Below, in pieces: positions 1-9,324 of a stretch of 64,000 nt of DNA. Source of the DNA: Alkalispirillum mobile (GTDB lineage: Bacteria > Pseudomonadota > Gammaproteobacteria > Nitrococcales > Halorhodospiraceae). The stretch spans positions 62,001-126,000 of the forward strand of contig NZ_RCDA01000004.1 of NCBI RefSeq assembly GCF_003664325.1. Direction: 5' to 3'. How positions within the stretch are numbered: the stretch's first letter is position 1; the number at the start of each line of letters is the position of its first letter. Position numbers and translations under genes: made by a program. Under the pieces are notes generated by a model that searched no databases, was not told where the DNA came from, and saw only the letters and a program-made list of their open reading frames with translations.

Positions 1-3000
1 TCAGCTGCTGGGCGTCGATGGCCAGCACCTCCCGCACCTGCGGGGTGAGGGTGATGGACTTGGCAGTGCGCGGCCAGATGCCGCCGCCTTCGGATATCAG
101 GGACTTGTCGTAGTCCGCCCAGGAGGAGCGGGGCAGCCGGAACAGCCGCTCGCGCTCAGCGTAGCCCTGCTCGGCATCCGGGTCCGGGTCGATGAAGATA
201 TGCCGGTGGTCGAAGGCCGCCACCAGGCGGGTATGGCGTGACAGCAACATGCCGTTGCCGAACACGTCACCGGACATGTCGCCGATGCCGGCGGCAGTGA
301 ATGGCTCGTTCTGGATGTCGCGGCCCAACTCGCGGAAGTGGCGTTTCACCGCCTCCCAGGCGCCGCGGGCGGTGATGCCCATCTTCTTGTGGTCGTAGCC
401 GTGGGCGCCGCCGGAGGCGAAGGCGTCACCGAGCCAGAAGTTGTAGGCCTCGGCGATGGAGTTGGCCAGATCGGAGAAGGTGGCGGTGCCCTTGTCCGCG
501 GCCACCACCAGGTAGGGGTCGTCCTCGTCGTGGCGGACCACCTCCGGCGGGGGTTCGGTGCGCCCCTCGACCATGTTGTCGGTGACATCCAGCAGGGCGC
601 GGATGAAGCCCTGATAGCAGCTGCGCACCTCCTGCGCCATGGCCTCGCGGTCCTCCAGGCTGCGCTTGACCACGAAGCCGCCCTTGGCACCCACCGGGAC
701 GATCACGGCGTTCTTCACCGTCTGCGCCTTCATCAGGCCCAGGATCTCGGTGCGGAAGTCCTCGCGCCGGTCCGACCAGCGCAGCCCGCCCCGGGCCACA
801 GGGCCGCCGCGCAGGTGCACGCCCTCCACCCGCGGCGAGTACACGTAGATCTCCGCCCAGGGGTGGGGGCGGGGCACGGCCGGGATATGTTCCGGACTGA
901 GCTTGAAGGCGATGGCCTCCACCGGTGCCCCGTCCGACTCGCCCAGGTAGTAACTGGTCCGGCGAGTGGCCTGGATGGCCGCCAGATAGCGCCGCAGGAT
1001 GCGGTCTTCGTCCAGGCTGGCGACATCGCGCAGGGCGGTTTCGATCTCCGCGACCACCCGGGCCTCCCGGCGCGGGTCGTTATGCCGGGGGTGGAAGCGG
1101 GCCCGGAACAGGCGGACCAGCAGCCGCGAGATCTCGGCGTTGTTGCTCAGGGTGTCCTCGATGTAACGCTGGCTGAAGGGGGTGCCCGCCTGGCGCAGGT
1201 ACTTGCAGTAGGCGCGCAGGATCACCACCTCCCGGGGTTTGAGCCTTGCGGCGAGGATCAGCCGGTTGAAGCCGTCGTCCTCGATCTCGCCCTGCCAGAT
1301 GCGGATGAAGGCTTCCTGGAAGGGGTCGCGCACCGCGTCCAGGTTGAGGTCCTCCGCCCCGGGGTAGCGCAGGCCGAAGTCGTGCATCCAGCCGATCGGG
1401 CGCCCGCTGGGGGCGATCTCGTAGGGGCGTTCGTCGAGCACCTCCACGCCCATGTGCTCCAGCACCGGCAGGGCGTCGGAGAGCACGATGGGCTCGCCCA
1501 GCTTGAGCAGCTTGAGGCGCAACTCGTCCGGGGGCGACTCCAGCGACCGGTACAGGCTCATGGCCAGGCCGCCGGCATCCAGCCGCTCCATGCGGCCCAC
1601 GTCCAGCACCGCGGTTCGCGCCGAGACATCCTCCCGGTAGGCGGCGCTGAAGGCGTGGCCGTAGCGGTTGTGCAGGGCGTTCCCCCGCTCCTCGCCGAAG
1701 TGCTCCACCAGGGCGTCGTGCAGGTCGTCCTGCCAGGAGCGCATGGTGGCGGCCAACCGCCGCTCCAGTGCAGCGATGTCGTACTCCGGGATGCCCGGCT
1801 GGTCCAGGCGGATGATGAAGTGGATGCGGGCCAGTACGGACTCCGACAACTGCACCGTGAACTCGCTGCGCGAGCCACCCAGCTCTTCCTGCAGGATGGC
1901 CTGCATCTGCTCGCGGATCTCGGTGTTGTAGCGTTCGCGCGGGGCGTACACCAGGCAGGAGATAAAGCGCTGGTAGTCGTCATGGCGCACGAACAGCCGC
2001 ACCCGTTGCCGCTCCTGGAGGTGCAGGATGCCCAGCACGGTCCGGTATAGCCGCTCGGTGTCGATCTGGAAGAGCTCGTCCCGGGGGTAGGTCTCCATTA
2101 TGTTGACCAGCGCCTTCCCGGCGTGACTGCGCGGGTGGAGCCGGGAGCGGTCGATTACCCGGTGGATGCGCCGGCGCAGCAGCGGGATGGTGCGAGGATT
2201 CCGGTTGTAGGCCGCCGACGTGTACAGGCCGAGAAAGCGGTGCTCGCCGATCACCTTGCCGTTGCGGTCGTACCGTTTGATGCCGATGTAGTCCATGTAG
2301 CCCGGGCGGTGGACCAGGGAGCGGGAGTTGGACTTGGTGATCACCAGCGGGCAGGGGTCCTGCGCCTTGCGCCGCACCTCCGGCGGCAGGGTGGCGAAGC
2401 TGGTGGAGTGGCTGTCGGGGGCGTCGCGCAGGATGCCCAGCCCGGTCTCCGGATGCGACCGCAGTTGCAATTGCCCCCGCTCCTCGCGCAGGTCGTACTT
2501 GCGGTAGCCCAGGTAGGTGAAGTGGTCGTCGGTCAGCCAGTCCAGGAAGGCGCAGACCTCGCTCAGCTCATCATCGTTTTCCGGCGGCGGGGTGCGCTTC
2601 AGGTTGGTGATGCAGCGACGCATGCGGTCCTTCATGGGCCGCCAGTCCTCCACCGCCCGGCGCACCGCGCGCAGAACCCTTTCCAGTTCCTCGCGCAGGG
2701 CGTTCAGCGCTTCGGTCCCGGACTGGTGGTCCACCTCGAAGTGCATGAAGGCCTCGGCCCCGGTCACGTCGCTGGCATCCGGGTCCAGCGCCTCCAGGTG
2801 CTGCAGCCGGCCGCTGCCGTCGCGCTCGGCCCGGAGTACGGGGTGGATCACCAGGTGCAGGGTGAGCCCCAAGCGGTTTACGGCCAGGGACAGGGAGTCC
2901 ACCAGGAAGGGCATGTCGTCGGTCACCACCTGGGCGATGGTGTGGGTGGATTCCCAGCCGTGGCGCTCCGGTGAGGGGTTGTAGACCTGGATCAGCGGCA

Positions 3001-3220
3001 TGCCGGGTCGCCGCTTCTGCGCCAGTTGCCAGTGGGAGAGCGCCGCGCCGTAGAGGTCGTTGGGGTCGCGCTGGGTCAGGTCGTCGGGGGAGGCGTCCTC
3101 GTAATAGATGTGAAGGAAGCGCGCGACCTCCTCAGCCTTATTATCGGGCCAGCGTTGCTGGGCCTGGTCGATGACCACCTGAACCAGTTCGTCGTGCTCC
3201 CGGTCAACGGCGTAGACCAT
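1..3220 (-). CDS. NAD-specific glutamate dehydrogenase, large type (partial, 3' end outside window)
   Basis: This is the N-terminal ~1073 residues of the very large (about 1,600-residue) bacterial NAD-GDH family, which oxidatively deaminates glutamate to 2-oxoglutarate and ammonia. The frame is open from the ATG at 3220 to the window edge. The ATG is preceded on its strand by GGAGGCGGA, a strong ribosome-binding site. The long N-terminal regulatory part is followed by the catalytic dehydrogenase core. The core is recognisable by GPVARGGLRWSDR and by VPVGAKGGFVVK, which carries the catalytic-type lysine, both encoded near 650-830. The C-terminal NAD-binding half lies outside the window. The family assignment is secure. 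The physiological direction (catabolic glutamate use) is family knowledge. No operon partner is visible upstream. Confidence 0.93.
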   Translation of the reverse strand, partial: MVYAVDREHDELVQVVIDQAQQRWPDNKAEEVARFLHIYYEDASPDDLTQRDPNDLYGAALSHWQLAQKRRPGMPLIQVYNPSPERHGWESTHTIAQVVTDDMPFLVDSLSLAVNRLGLTLHLVIHPVLRAERDGSGRLQHLEALDPDASDVTGAEAFMHFEVDHQSGTEALNALREELERVLRAVRRAVEDWRPMKDRMRRCITNLKRTPPPENDDELSEVCAFLDWLTDDHFTYLGYRKYDLREERGQLQLRSHPETGLGILRDAPDSHSTSFATLPPEVRRKAQDPCPLVITKSNSRSLVHRPGYMDYIGIKRYDRNGKVIGEHRFLGLYTSAAYNRNPRTIPLLRRRIHRVIDRSRLHPRSHAGKALVNIMETYPRDELFQIDTERLYRTVLGILHLQERQRVRLFVRHDDYQRFISCLVYAPRERYNTEIREQMQAILQEELGGSRSEFTVQLSESVLARIHFIIRLDQPGIPEYDIAALERRLAATMRSWQDDLHDALVEHFGEERGNALHNRYGHAFSAAYREDVSARTAVLDVGRMERLDAGGLAMSLYRSLESPPDELRLKLLKLGEPIVLSDALPVLEHMGVEVLDERPYEIAPSGRPIGWMHDFGLRYPGAEDLNLDAVRDPFQEAFIRIWQGEIEDDGFNRLILAARLKPREVVILRAYCKYLRQAGTPFSQRYIEDTLSNNAEISRLLVRLFRARFHPRHNDPRREARVVAEIETALRDVASLDEDRILRRYLAAIQATRRTSYYLGESDGAPVEAIAFKLSPEHIPAVPRPHPWAEIYVYSPRVEGVHLRGGPVARGGLRWSDRREDFRTEILGLMKAQTVKNAVIVPVGAKGGFVVKRSLEDREAMAQEVRSCYQGFIRALLDVTDNMVEGRTEPPPEVVRHDEDDPYLVVAADKGTATFSDLANSIAEAYNFWLGDAFASGGAHGYDHKKMGITARGAWEAVKRHFRELGRDIQNEPFTAAGIGDMSGDVFGNGMLLSRHTRLVAAFDHRHIFIDPDPDAEQGYAERERLFRLPRSSWADYDKSLISEGGGIWPRTAKSITLTPQVREVLAIDAQQL

Positions 3221-3343
3221 TCCGCCTCCTTCCAGCGTTCTGGCTTTTTTTGATGGGTTATGGGGCCGGGTGGCTTACCTTCCAGAGTAGCGCAGGGGGG
3301 CGGGGTTTTGGGGCCTGGTTGGTGCGGTTCTGCGGTGGCGGGA

Positions 3344-3982
3344 TCAGCGCCGGCGGTAGTCCACGAAACGCGCGAGCACGCGGTCCATTTCGGCGGCATC
3401 CAGCAGGTGGGGGCGGCCGGTCTGCAGGGTCTGGTGGTAGAGCCGGCAGAGGTACTCCACCTCGCGGGCCATATCCAGTGCAGCGGTGAGGTCGCCGCCC
3501 AGCGCGATCATGCCGTGGTTGGCCAGCAGGCAGGCCCAGCGGCCTTCCAGCGCCTCCAGCGCGGCCTCGGACAGGGCCTGGGTGCCGAAGGTGGCGTAGT
3601 CGCTGCAGCGGATGTCGTGGCCGCCGGCCAGCGCCACCATGTAGTGAAAGGCGGGCACCGGCCGGCGCTGGCAGGCAAGGGTCGTGGCGTAGGGGGCGTG
3701 GGTGTGCACCACGGCCTGCACCTCCGGCCGGGCCACGAGGATGTCCCGGTGGAAGCGCCACTCGGAGGAGGGGCGGTGACGGCCCCGCGGGTGGCCGTTG
3801 AGGCCCATGTAGACCATATCGTCGGGGGCGAGCGTGGCCAGCGGTAGCGCGGAGGGGGTGATCCAGAAGCCCTGGTTGCTGCCTGGGCCGCTGCGCACGC
3901 TCAGGTTGCCGGCGGTGCCCTGGTTGAGCCCCAGAGCCTCCAGCTGGCGGGCGGCATCCAGCAGCTCGGCGGCGGTGCTCAC
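3344..3982 (-). CDS. Class II aldolase/adducin family protein
   Basis: A 212-residue protein starting at a GTG that overlaps the ruvB stop codon (GTGA), so the two are probably translationally coupled. Family members are zinc-dependent aldolases, epimerases or dehydratases acting on sugar phosphates (L-fuculose-phosphate aldolase, ribulose-phosphate epimerase, methylthioribulose-phosphate dehydratase). Visible signature residues are Glu74 in SSEWRFH, the metal-binding His93 and His95 in HTHAP, and His156 in LLANHG. These fit a metal-dependent class II fold. The substrate cannot be read from the sequence. No mtnC/mtnA or fucose genes lie nearby, so methionine salvage or fucose use would be a guess. 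Confidence 0.82.
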   Translation of the reverse strand: MSTAAELLDAARQLEALGLNQGTAGNLSVRSGPGSNQGFWITPSALPLATLAPDDMVYMGLNGHPRGRHRPSSEWRFHRDILVARPEVQAVVHTHAPYATTLACQRRPVPAFHYMVALAGGHDIRCSDYATFGTQALSEAALEALEGRWACLLANHGMIALGGDLTAALDMAREVEYLCRLYHQTLQTGRPHLLDAAEMDRVLARFVDYRRR

Positions 3983-5025
3983 GGCCGCTCCGGTCTGTCC
4001 TGGAAGAGATCGGGGGCGGTGTCCGGCTGGCTGGGCGGGTTGAGCCCGAAGTGCAGCCAGGCGTTGCGGGTGGCCATCCGCCCCCGGGGCGTGCGCATGA
4101 GGTAGCCCTGCTGGATCAGGTAGGGCTCCACCACGTCCTCGATGGTGCCGCGCTCCTCGCCAATCGCGGCGGCCACGCTGTCCAGGCCCACCGGGCCGCC
4201 GTCGAACTTCTCCATGATGGCCAGCAGCAGGCGGCGGTCCTGCTCGTCGAAGCCGTTGCGGTCCACGTTCAGCAGCTCCATGGCGGCGTGGGCCACCTCG
4301 CCGCTGATGTGGCCGTCGGCGCGCACCTCGGCGTAGTCGCGTACCCGGCGCAGCAGCCGGTTGGCGATGCGCGGGGTGCCACGGGCGCGGCCGGCGATCT
4401 CCCGGCAGCCGGTCTCGTCGATGGAGAGGTTGAGCAGGTGGGCGGACCGTTTCACGATGCCGGTGAGGTCGGCCACGTTGTAGTACTCGAGCCGCTGGAC
4501 GATGCCAAAGCGATCGCGCAGCGGCGAGGTGAGGAGGCCGGCGCGGGTGGTGGCGCCCACCAGGGTGAAGGGGGGCAGGTCCAGTTTTATGGAGCGCGCC
4601 GCCGGGCCCTCGCCGATCATGATGTCGATCTGGAAGTCCTCCATGGCGGGGTAGAGGACCTCTTCGACCACGGCGGAGAGGCGGTGGATCTCGTCCACGA
4701 AGAGGACGTCGTGGGGCTCCAGGTTGGTGAGCAGGGCCGCCAGGTCGCCGGGCTTGTCGAGCACCGGGCCGGAGGTCTGGCGCATGCTCACGCCCATCTC
4801 GTTGGCGATGATGTGGGCGAGGGTGGTCTTGCCCAGGCCTGGGGGGCCGAAGATGAGGGTGTGGTCCAGGGCCTCGCTGCGGCCGCGCGCGGCGTGCACG
4901 AATATGTCCATCTGTTCGCGCACGGCGGGCTGGCCGATGTAGTCGGTCAGGCGGCGCGGCCGGATGGCGCGGTCGATGGCTTCGTCGTCGCCGGAGGCGT
5001 CCGGGGTGATCAGGCGGTCGTTCAT
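3979..5025 (-). CDS. ruvB: Holliday junction branch migration ATPase RuvB
   Basis: A 348-residue AAA+ motor of the RuvABC resolvasome that drives branch migration of Holliday junctions. Walker [10 protein letters not shown] lies at residues 60-68 and the Walker B/DEIH at 111-114. The LVGATTRAG sensor/arginine-finger region is followed by the C-terminal winged-helix segment with [13 protein letters not shown]. Length matches the family. The usual ruvC-ruvA partners are not adjacent. Upstream is a long palindromic repeat, and downstream the aldolase gene overlaps by 4 nt. ruvB has probably been separated from ruvCA by rearrangement or repeat insertion, which is inference. Confidence 0.97.
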   Translation of the reverse strand: MNDRLITPDASGDDEAIDRAIRPRRLTDYIGQPAVREQMDIFVHAARGRSEALDHTLIFGPPGLGKTTLAHIIANEMGVSMRQTSGPVLDKPGDLAALLTNLEPHDVLFVDEIHRLSAVVEEVLYPAMEDFQIDIMIGEGPAARSIKLDLPPFTLVGATTRAGLLTSPLRDRFGIVQRLEYYNVADLTGIVKRSAHLLNLSIDETGCREIAGRARGTPRIANRLLRRVRDYAEVRADGHISGEVAHAAMELLNVDRNGFDEQDRRLLLAIMEKFDGGPVGLDSVAAAIGEERGTIEDVVEPYLIQQGYLMRTPRGRMATRNAWLHFGLNPPSQPDTAPDLFQDRPERP

Positions 5026-5349
5026 CGCGGCCCTGGGGTTGTTGGTGTGCGTGGGTATGGCAGGTGTGGGGCTCGAGACGGGGTGTCAAAACCCGCGGGC
5101 CTCCGATTGCGCACCCCTTCGGGGTGCCCTGCGCTACTCACGAAAAATCGGCGCGCGTGAACTCGCTTCGCTCGGACAGGCACGCACTTTTCCCGATTTT
5201 TCGCTCCGTTGCTCGGTGCGCAAAAGTCGGCCCGCGGGTTTTGACACCCCGTCTCGAGCCCCGCACCTGCCACGGATTGTAATGGGCTGCCAGCCGCTGT
5301 GCTAATCTGCGCGCAATCAGGGTAGTTCAGCTGCTTGGCGAGGTGTGAG
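5026..5349. other. Non-coding gap between ruvB and a small membrane protein gene
   Basis: This 324-nt stretch between divergent genes is mostly occupied by the palindromic repeat listed separately (5058-5272). The remaining ~75 nt before the small membrane-protein gene must hold its promoter. No convincing sigma70 hexamer pair could be assigned. Short open frames crossing the palindrome on both strands encode similar peptides only because the DNA is palindromic. Confidence 0.6.
5058..5272. repeat. 215-bp imperfect palindrome with 43-bp near-perfect terminal arms
   Basis: The outer arms, 5058-5100 and 5230-5272, are reverse complements with a single mismatch (T versus C in CAGGTGTGG/CCGCACCTG). 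The match continues inward in pieces: CCGATTGCGCACC pairs with GGTGCGCAAAAGTCGG allowing small gaps, and CGAAAAATCGG (5141-5151) pairs with CCGATTTTTCG. Near the left arm is a separate perfect hairpin, GCACCCC-TTC-GGGGTGC, at 5111-5127. The layout resembles a MITE or a large REP/BIME-like intergenic element rather than a simple terminator. No transposase gene is present. Confidence 0.85.
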
Positions 5350-5655
5350 ATGGCAGACGCTCAGAAACAGGCCGCTCGGCCCGAGGACGATGCCTCCGGC
5401 AATGAGAAGGTCTTGGATGCGCTGCTTTATGGTGCCGGCATGATCGGTGCCGTGATGGTGCTGCTGGTTGTCCGCTGGCTGCTGTCGCTGGCTGGTGTGC
5501 TCGCTGGCGATGATCTCTGGGAGGGCATCGGCGTGGTCGCGGCCTTCATGTTCGCCGTGATGGTCGCCGGCGGCGCGGTCTATGGCCTGCTCGGCGATAT
5601 CCTGGGGTGGTTGCGGGGACGTGATGCCTCCACGGGTCGCCCGGCCTCGGACTAG
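5350..5655 (+). CDS. Small two-helix membrane protein, unknown function
   Basis: A 101-residue protein that I do not recognise. The first ~24 residues are charged and polar. Two hydrophobic segments follow, around GMIGAVMVLLVVRWLLSLAG and GVVAAFMFAVMVAGGAVYG. The polar tail ends in GRDASTGRPASD. It is therefore predicted to be an inner-membrane hairpin protein with both ends on the same side. I chose the ATG at 5350, preceded by GAGGTGTG; a TTG at 5335 in frame is less likely. The stop lies 6 nt from the end of the convergent dinB gene. Confidence 0.65.
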   Translation: MADAQKQAARPEDDASGNEKVLDALLYGAGMIGAVMVLLVVRWLLSLAGVLAGDDLWEGIGVVAAFMFAVMVAGGAVYGLLGDILGWLRGRDASTGRPASD

Positions 5656-5661
5656 GGCGCG

Positions 5662-6729
5662 TCAGAACAGGGCAAGTTGCCGGGCCTGGTCCGGCGTGAC
5701 GGTGACCAGGCCCGAGACGGTGACGCCCAGCAGGCGCACGGGGGTGCGGCCGGCCTCGGTGTCCTGCAGCAGGGCCGGCAGGCGGGTGCGGATGTCCGCG
5801 GCCGATTGCACCGGGTCGCCGCTGAGGCTGCGGGTGATCTGGCGGAAGTCGTGGTATTTCACCTTCAGCGTCACGGTGCGGCCGGCCAGACGGCGCCGTT
5901 CCAGGCTGGCGGCCACCTTGTCGGCCAGTAGGGCGAGCCGGTCCAGCATGTCTGCCGGGTCTGTGAGGTCCTGGCCGAAGGTGGTCTCGGCCCCCACGGA
6001 TTTGCGTTCCCGGCTTGGCCGGACCGGCCGCTCGTCCACCCCCCGGGCGAGGTCGTGGTAGAAGCGTGCCCGGCTGCCGAAGGCGCGTTGCAACTCTAGC
6101 AGGGAGAGCCGGCGCAGGTCCGCGCCGGTGTGGATGCCCATCCGTTGCATCTTTGCCTGGGTGGCCTGGCCCACCCCGTGGATCTTGCCCACCGGCAGTT
6201 CCGCCACGAAGGCCGCCGCCTGCTCCGGCGGGATGACGTACAGGCCGTCCGGCTTGTCCAGGTCGGAGGCGATCTTGGCCAGGAACTTGTTGCCGGAGAC
6301 CCCGGCGGAGGCGGTCAGCCCGGTCTGCTCCCGGATGCGGGTGCGGATCTCGCGGGCGATCAGGGTGGCGGAGCCCTCCAGCCGGGGGCAGTCGCTCACA
6401 TCCAGATAGGCCTCGTCCAGCGAGAGCGGTTCCACCAGCGGGGTGTAGTCGCGGAAGATCGCCTGGATCTGAGCCGAGACGGCGCGGTAGACCTCGAAGC
6501 GCGGGCGCAGAAAGACCGCGTCCGGGCAGAGGCGGGCAGCGCGCCAGGCCGGCATCGCGGAGTGGATGCCGTGGCGGCGGGCCTCGTAGCTGGCGGCGGC
6601 CACCACGCCCCGTCCGTTGGGGTTGCCGCCCACCACCACTGGCCGGCCGCGCAGCTCGGGCTGGTCGCGCTGCTCCACCGAGGCGTAGAAGGCGTCCATG
6701 TCCACGTGGATGATCTTGCGCTGGCTCAT
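5662..6729 (-). CDS. dinB: DNA polymerase IV (Y-family)
   Basis: A 355-residue translesion polymerase. The palm metal site begins [15 protein letters not shown], with Asp10 and a tyrosine (Tyr15) at the steric-gate position. The second acidic pair is in [10 protein letters not shown]. The helix-hairpin-helix and little-finger domains follow. The protein ends QLALF, a textbook beta-clamp-binding pentapeptide at the extreme C-terminus as in other DinB proteins. No LexA-type operator (CTGT-N8-ACAG) was found immediately upstream. The gene is convergent with the small membrane-protein gene and divergent from argS. Confidence 0.96.
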   Translation of the reverse strand: MSQRKIIHVDMDAFYASVEQRDQPELRGRPVVVGGNPNGRGVVAAASYEARRHGIHSAMPAWRAARLCPDAVFLRPRFEVYRAVSAQIQAIFRDYTPLVEPLSLDEAYLDVSDCPRLEGSATLIAREIRTRIREQTGLTASAGVSGNKFLAKIASDLDKPDGLYVIPPEQAAAFVAELPVGKIHGVGQATQAKMQRMGIHTGADLRRLSLLELQRAFGSRARFYHDLARGVDERPVRPSRERKSVGAETTFGQDLTDPADMLDRLALLADKVAASLERRRLAGRTVTLKVKYHDFRQITRSLSGDPVQSAADIRTRLPALLQDTEAGRTPVRLLGVTVSGLVTVTPDQARQLALF

Positions 6730-6766
6730 CGCGGGGGTGTCTGTTGCGGCGCAACGGGGCCTCGGC

Positions 6767-6775
6767 TGGTATAGT
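6767..6775 (+). promoter_or_regulatory. Putative extended -10 element upstream of argS
   Basis: TGGTATAGT combines the extended-minus-10 TG with a near-consensus TATAGT about 100 nt before the argS ATG. No good -35 box sits at the right distance, which fits the extended type. Prediction only. Confidence 0.4.
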
Positions 6776-6877
6776 AGGGCGCTTCCACCACGGGGTGCTT
6801 TATGGCCGGACAGCGGCCGGTTAGACTGCGCCCGCCAATCCCTTTCCGAATCAACAGTTCAGCAACGGACTCGCCGC

Positions 6878-8638
6878 ATGAAAAAGCATATCGCCGACTG
6901 CCTGCAACAGGCCGTGAGCCGCCTGTGTGATGAGGGGTTCCTGCCCCCGGACACCGAAGTGGACATCCAGGTGGAGCGGGCCCGCGACCGGGCCCACGGC
7001 GATTACGCGGCGAACACGGCGATGATGCTGGCCCGGGCGGCGCGGCGCAAGCCCCGGGAGATCGCCGAGGCGCTGGTGGGCGCACTGCCCGCCTCCGAGT
7101 ACATCGACCGCACCGAGATCGCCGGCCCGGGGTTCATCAATTTCATCCTCACCCCGGCCGCGGCCTGGGCACCGGTGCGCCAGGCGCTGGACGAGGCCGG
7201 AGCCTTCGGGCGCAGCGACCTGGGGGGCGGGCGCAAGGTGATGGTGGAGTTCGTCTCCGCCAACCCTACCGGGCCGCTGCACGTGGGCCACGGGCGGGGC
7301 GCGGCCTTCGGCGCGGCGCTGGCGGATCTGCTGGATGCCGCGGGCTACGACGTCTACCGCGAGTATTACGTCAACGACGCCGGCCGCCAGATGGACATCC
7401 TGGCCGCCTCGGTCTGGCTGCGCTACCTGGAGGCGCGGGGCGAGGCGGTGCGCTTCCCCGACAATGGTTACCGGGGCGGCTACGTGGCCGATATCGCCGC
7501 CGGGCTGGCGGAGCAGGTGGGGGATGCGCTGCGCCACCCGGCCGACGCGGTGATGGCTGACCTGCCGCCGGATGCCGAGCAGGGGGGCGACAAGGAGCAG
7601 CACATTGACGCCCTGGTGGCCCGGGCCCGGGAGCTGCTGGGTGAAGCGGGGTATCGGCAGGTCTTCGATGAGGGGCTGAACGGCATACTCGCCGATATCC
7701 GCGATGACCTGGCCGGCTTCGGCGTCACCTACCAGAACTGGTACTCGGAGCGCTCGCTCACCGAGACGGGGCGGGTGGACCGGGCGCTGGCCAAGCTGGC
7801 CGAGGCGGGCCACACCTACGAGGCGGAGGGCGCCCTCTGGTTCCGCTCCAGCGAGTTCGGCGACGACAAGGACCGGGTGCTGCGCCGGGAGAATGGCCAG
7901 ACCACCTATTTTGCCTCCGATGTCGCCTACCACCTGGATAAGCTGCAGCGCGGCTTCGACCAGCTGGTGGACGTCTGGGGCGCCGATCACCACGGCTACG
8001 TGCCCCGGGTGCGGGCTGCGCTGGCCGCCTTCGGCGAGGACGAGCAGCGGCTCTCGGTACGGCTGGTGCAGTTCGCCATCCTCTACCGGGGCCGGGAGCG
8101 GTTGCAGATGTCCACCCGCTCCGGCGAGTTCGTCACCCTGCGCCAGTTGCGCGCCGAGGTGGGCGACGACGCGGCGCGCTTCTTCTACGTGATGCGCAAG
8201 CCCGAGCAGCACATGGACTTCGACCTGGAGCTGGCCAAGTCCGAATCCTCCGACAACCCGGTCTACTACCTGCAGTACGCCCACGCCCGCATCTGCAGCG
8301 TCTTCCGCCAGCTGGAGGAGAAGGGCCTGAGCTGGGACCGCGAGCGCGGCCTCGCCGCCCTCGACCGGCTGGGGGAGGACCACGAGCAGGCGCTGGTCAC
8401 CGAGCTGGGGCGTTACCCGGAGGTGATCGAGTCCGCCGCGCGAGCCCATGAACCACACCAGGTGGCCGCCTACCTGCGCGAGCTGGCCAACGCCCTGCAC
8501 ACCTACTACAACGCCCACCAGTTCATCGTCGAGGACGAGGGCCTGCGCGATGCCCGCCTCTGCCTGGTGGCGGCCACCCGGCAGGTGTTGCGCAACGGCT
8601 TGGAACTGCTGGGCGTGAGGGCCCCGGAGCGGATGTAA
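6878..8638 (+). CDS. argS: Arginyl-tRNA synthetase
   Basis: A 586-residue class I aminoacyl-tRNA synthetase that charges tRNA-Arg. The N-terminal Add-1 domain precedes the HIGH-type motif HVGH at residues 135-138 within [15 protein letters not shown]. The region [13 protein letters not shown] occupies the KMSKS position, in the degenerate form usual for ArgS. The C-terminal DALR anticodon-binding domain ends [12 protein letters not shown]. The ATG at 6878 begins the family-typical N-terminus; longer in-frame upstream starts would add non-homologous residues. The FtsN-like gene follows after 2 nt, a common gammaproteobacterial order. Confidence 0.97.
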   Translation: MKKHIADCLQQAVSRLCDEGFLPPDTEVDIQVERARDRAHGDYAANTAMMLARAARRKPREIAEALVGALPASEYIDRTEIAGPGFINFILTPAAAWAPVRQALDEAGAFGRSDLGGGRKVMVEFVSANPTGPLHVGHGRGAAFGAALADLLDAAGYDVYREYYVNDAGRQMDILAASVWLRYLEARGEAVRFPDNGYRGGYVADIAAGLAEQVGDALRHPADAVMADLPPDAEQGGDKEQHIDALVARARELLGEAGYRQVFDEGLNGILADIRDDLAGFGVTYQNWYSERSLTETGRVDRALAKLAEAGHTYEAEGALWFRSSEFGDDKDRVLRRENGQTTYFASDVAYHLDKLQRGFDQLVDVWGADHHGYVPRVRAALAAFGEDEQRLSVRLVQFAILYRGRERLQMSTRSGEFVTLRQLRAEVGDDAARFFYVMRKPEQHMDFDLELAKSESSDNPVYYLQYAHARICSVFRQLEEKGLSWDRERGLAALDRLGEDHEQALVTELGRYPEVIESAARAHEPHQVAAYLRELANALHTYYNAHQFIVEDEGLRDARLCLVAATRQVLRNGLELLGVRAPERM

Positions 8639-8640
8639 TC

Positions 8641-9315
8641 ATGGCACAGCGGCCACGCAAGAAGCCCAGTCGCGGCGCGACCCGCCAGGCCCCGCGCAGG
8701 AAGTCCGGCGGCTCCGCCGGGGGTGGCGGCGGGGCGCCGGGCTGGGCGCTGTTGTTGGTGGGTGTGGTGCTGGGGGCCGGCCTGGTGCTGGCCTGGGAGG
8801 CCCACCAGGATGGCCGCCTGAACATCACCTTCGGTGACGGCGAGCAGCCCGCCGTGGAGCAACCGGCACAGCAGCAGGTGGCCGAGCCCGAGTCCGAGCC
8901 CGAGCCGACCCAGCAACGGCCGCGCTTCGAGTTCTACACCCTGCTCCCGGAGGAGGAAGTGGCCGTGCCCGAGGCGGCCCGCGAGGACACCACGGACCAG
9001 GCGCCCTCGGACCGGGCCCGGGAGGTGCCGGGCGAGGCGCCGGAGGCCAGCCGGCAACCCACCGAGGTGGAGCCCGGCTACCAGTACCTGCTTCAGGCCG
9101 GCTCCTTTGGCCGGGAAGAGGACGCCGAGCGCATGCGCGCCAGTCTGGCCCTGCTGGGCGTGGAGGCGCGCATTCAGCGGGTGGAACTGGACAGCGGCCA
9201 GGTGCGTCACCGGGTTCAGGTGGGGCCCTTTGACGATGGCGAGCGGTTAGACCGCATCCGGGCGCGCCTGGAGGACAACGGTTACGAAACCCTGCGCATG
9301 CGCGCCAGCAGTTGA
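8641..9315 (+). CDS. SPOR-domain cell-division protein, FtsN-like
   Basis: A 224-residue bitopic membrane protein. A basic cytoplasmic N-terminus (RPRKKPSRGATRQAPRRK) is followed by one transmembrane helix around residues 37-55 and a long acidic, proline/glutamate-rich periplasmic linker. The C-terminal SPOR domain, roughly 143-224, carries YLLQAGSF and HRVQVGPF and binds denuded septal glycan. Its position directly behind argS is that of ftsN in many gammaproteobacteria. The early-division motifs of E. coli FtsN cannot be confirmed, so I call it FtsN-like. Confidence 0.85.
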   Translation: MAQRPRKKPSRGATRQAPRRKSGGSAGGGGGAPGWALLLVGVVLGAGLVLAWEAHQDGRLNITFGDGEQPAVEQPAQQQVAEPESEPEPTQQRPRFEFYTLLPEEEVAVPEAAREDTTDQAPSDRAREVPGEAPEASRQPTEVEPGYQYLLQAGSFGREEDAERMRASLALLGVEARIQRVELDSGQVRHRVQVGPFDDGERLDRIRARLEDNGYETLRMRASS

Positions 9316-9324
9316 CCGGCAGCG

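Noticed and set aside
338-2050. 570-codon open frame on the plus strand across the glutamate dehydrogenase gene
   Set aside because: It lies antisense to a recognisable NAD-GDH and has low-complexity, Val/Gly/His-rich composition typical of antisense frames in high-GC DNA.
5022-5305. Small overlapping ORFs on both strands containing [11 protein letters not shown]-like peptides
   Set aside because: The similar peptides on opposite strands result from the palindromic DNA itself. No ribosome-binding sites or independent support were seen.
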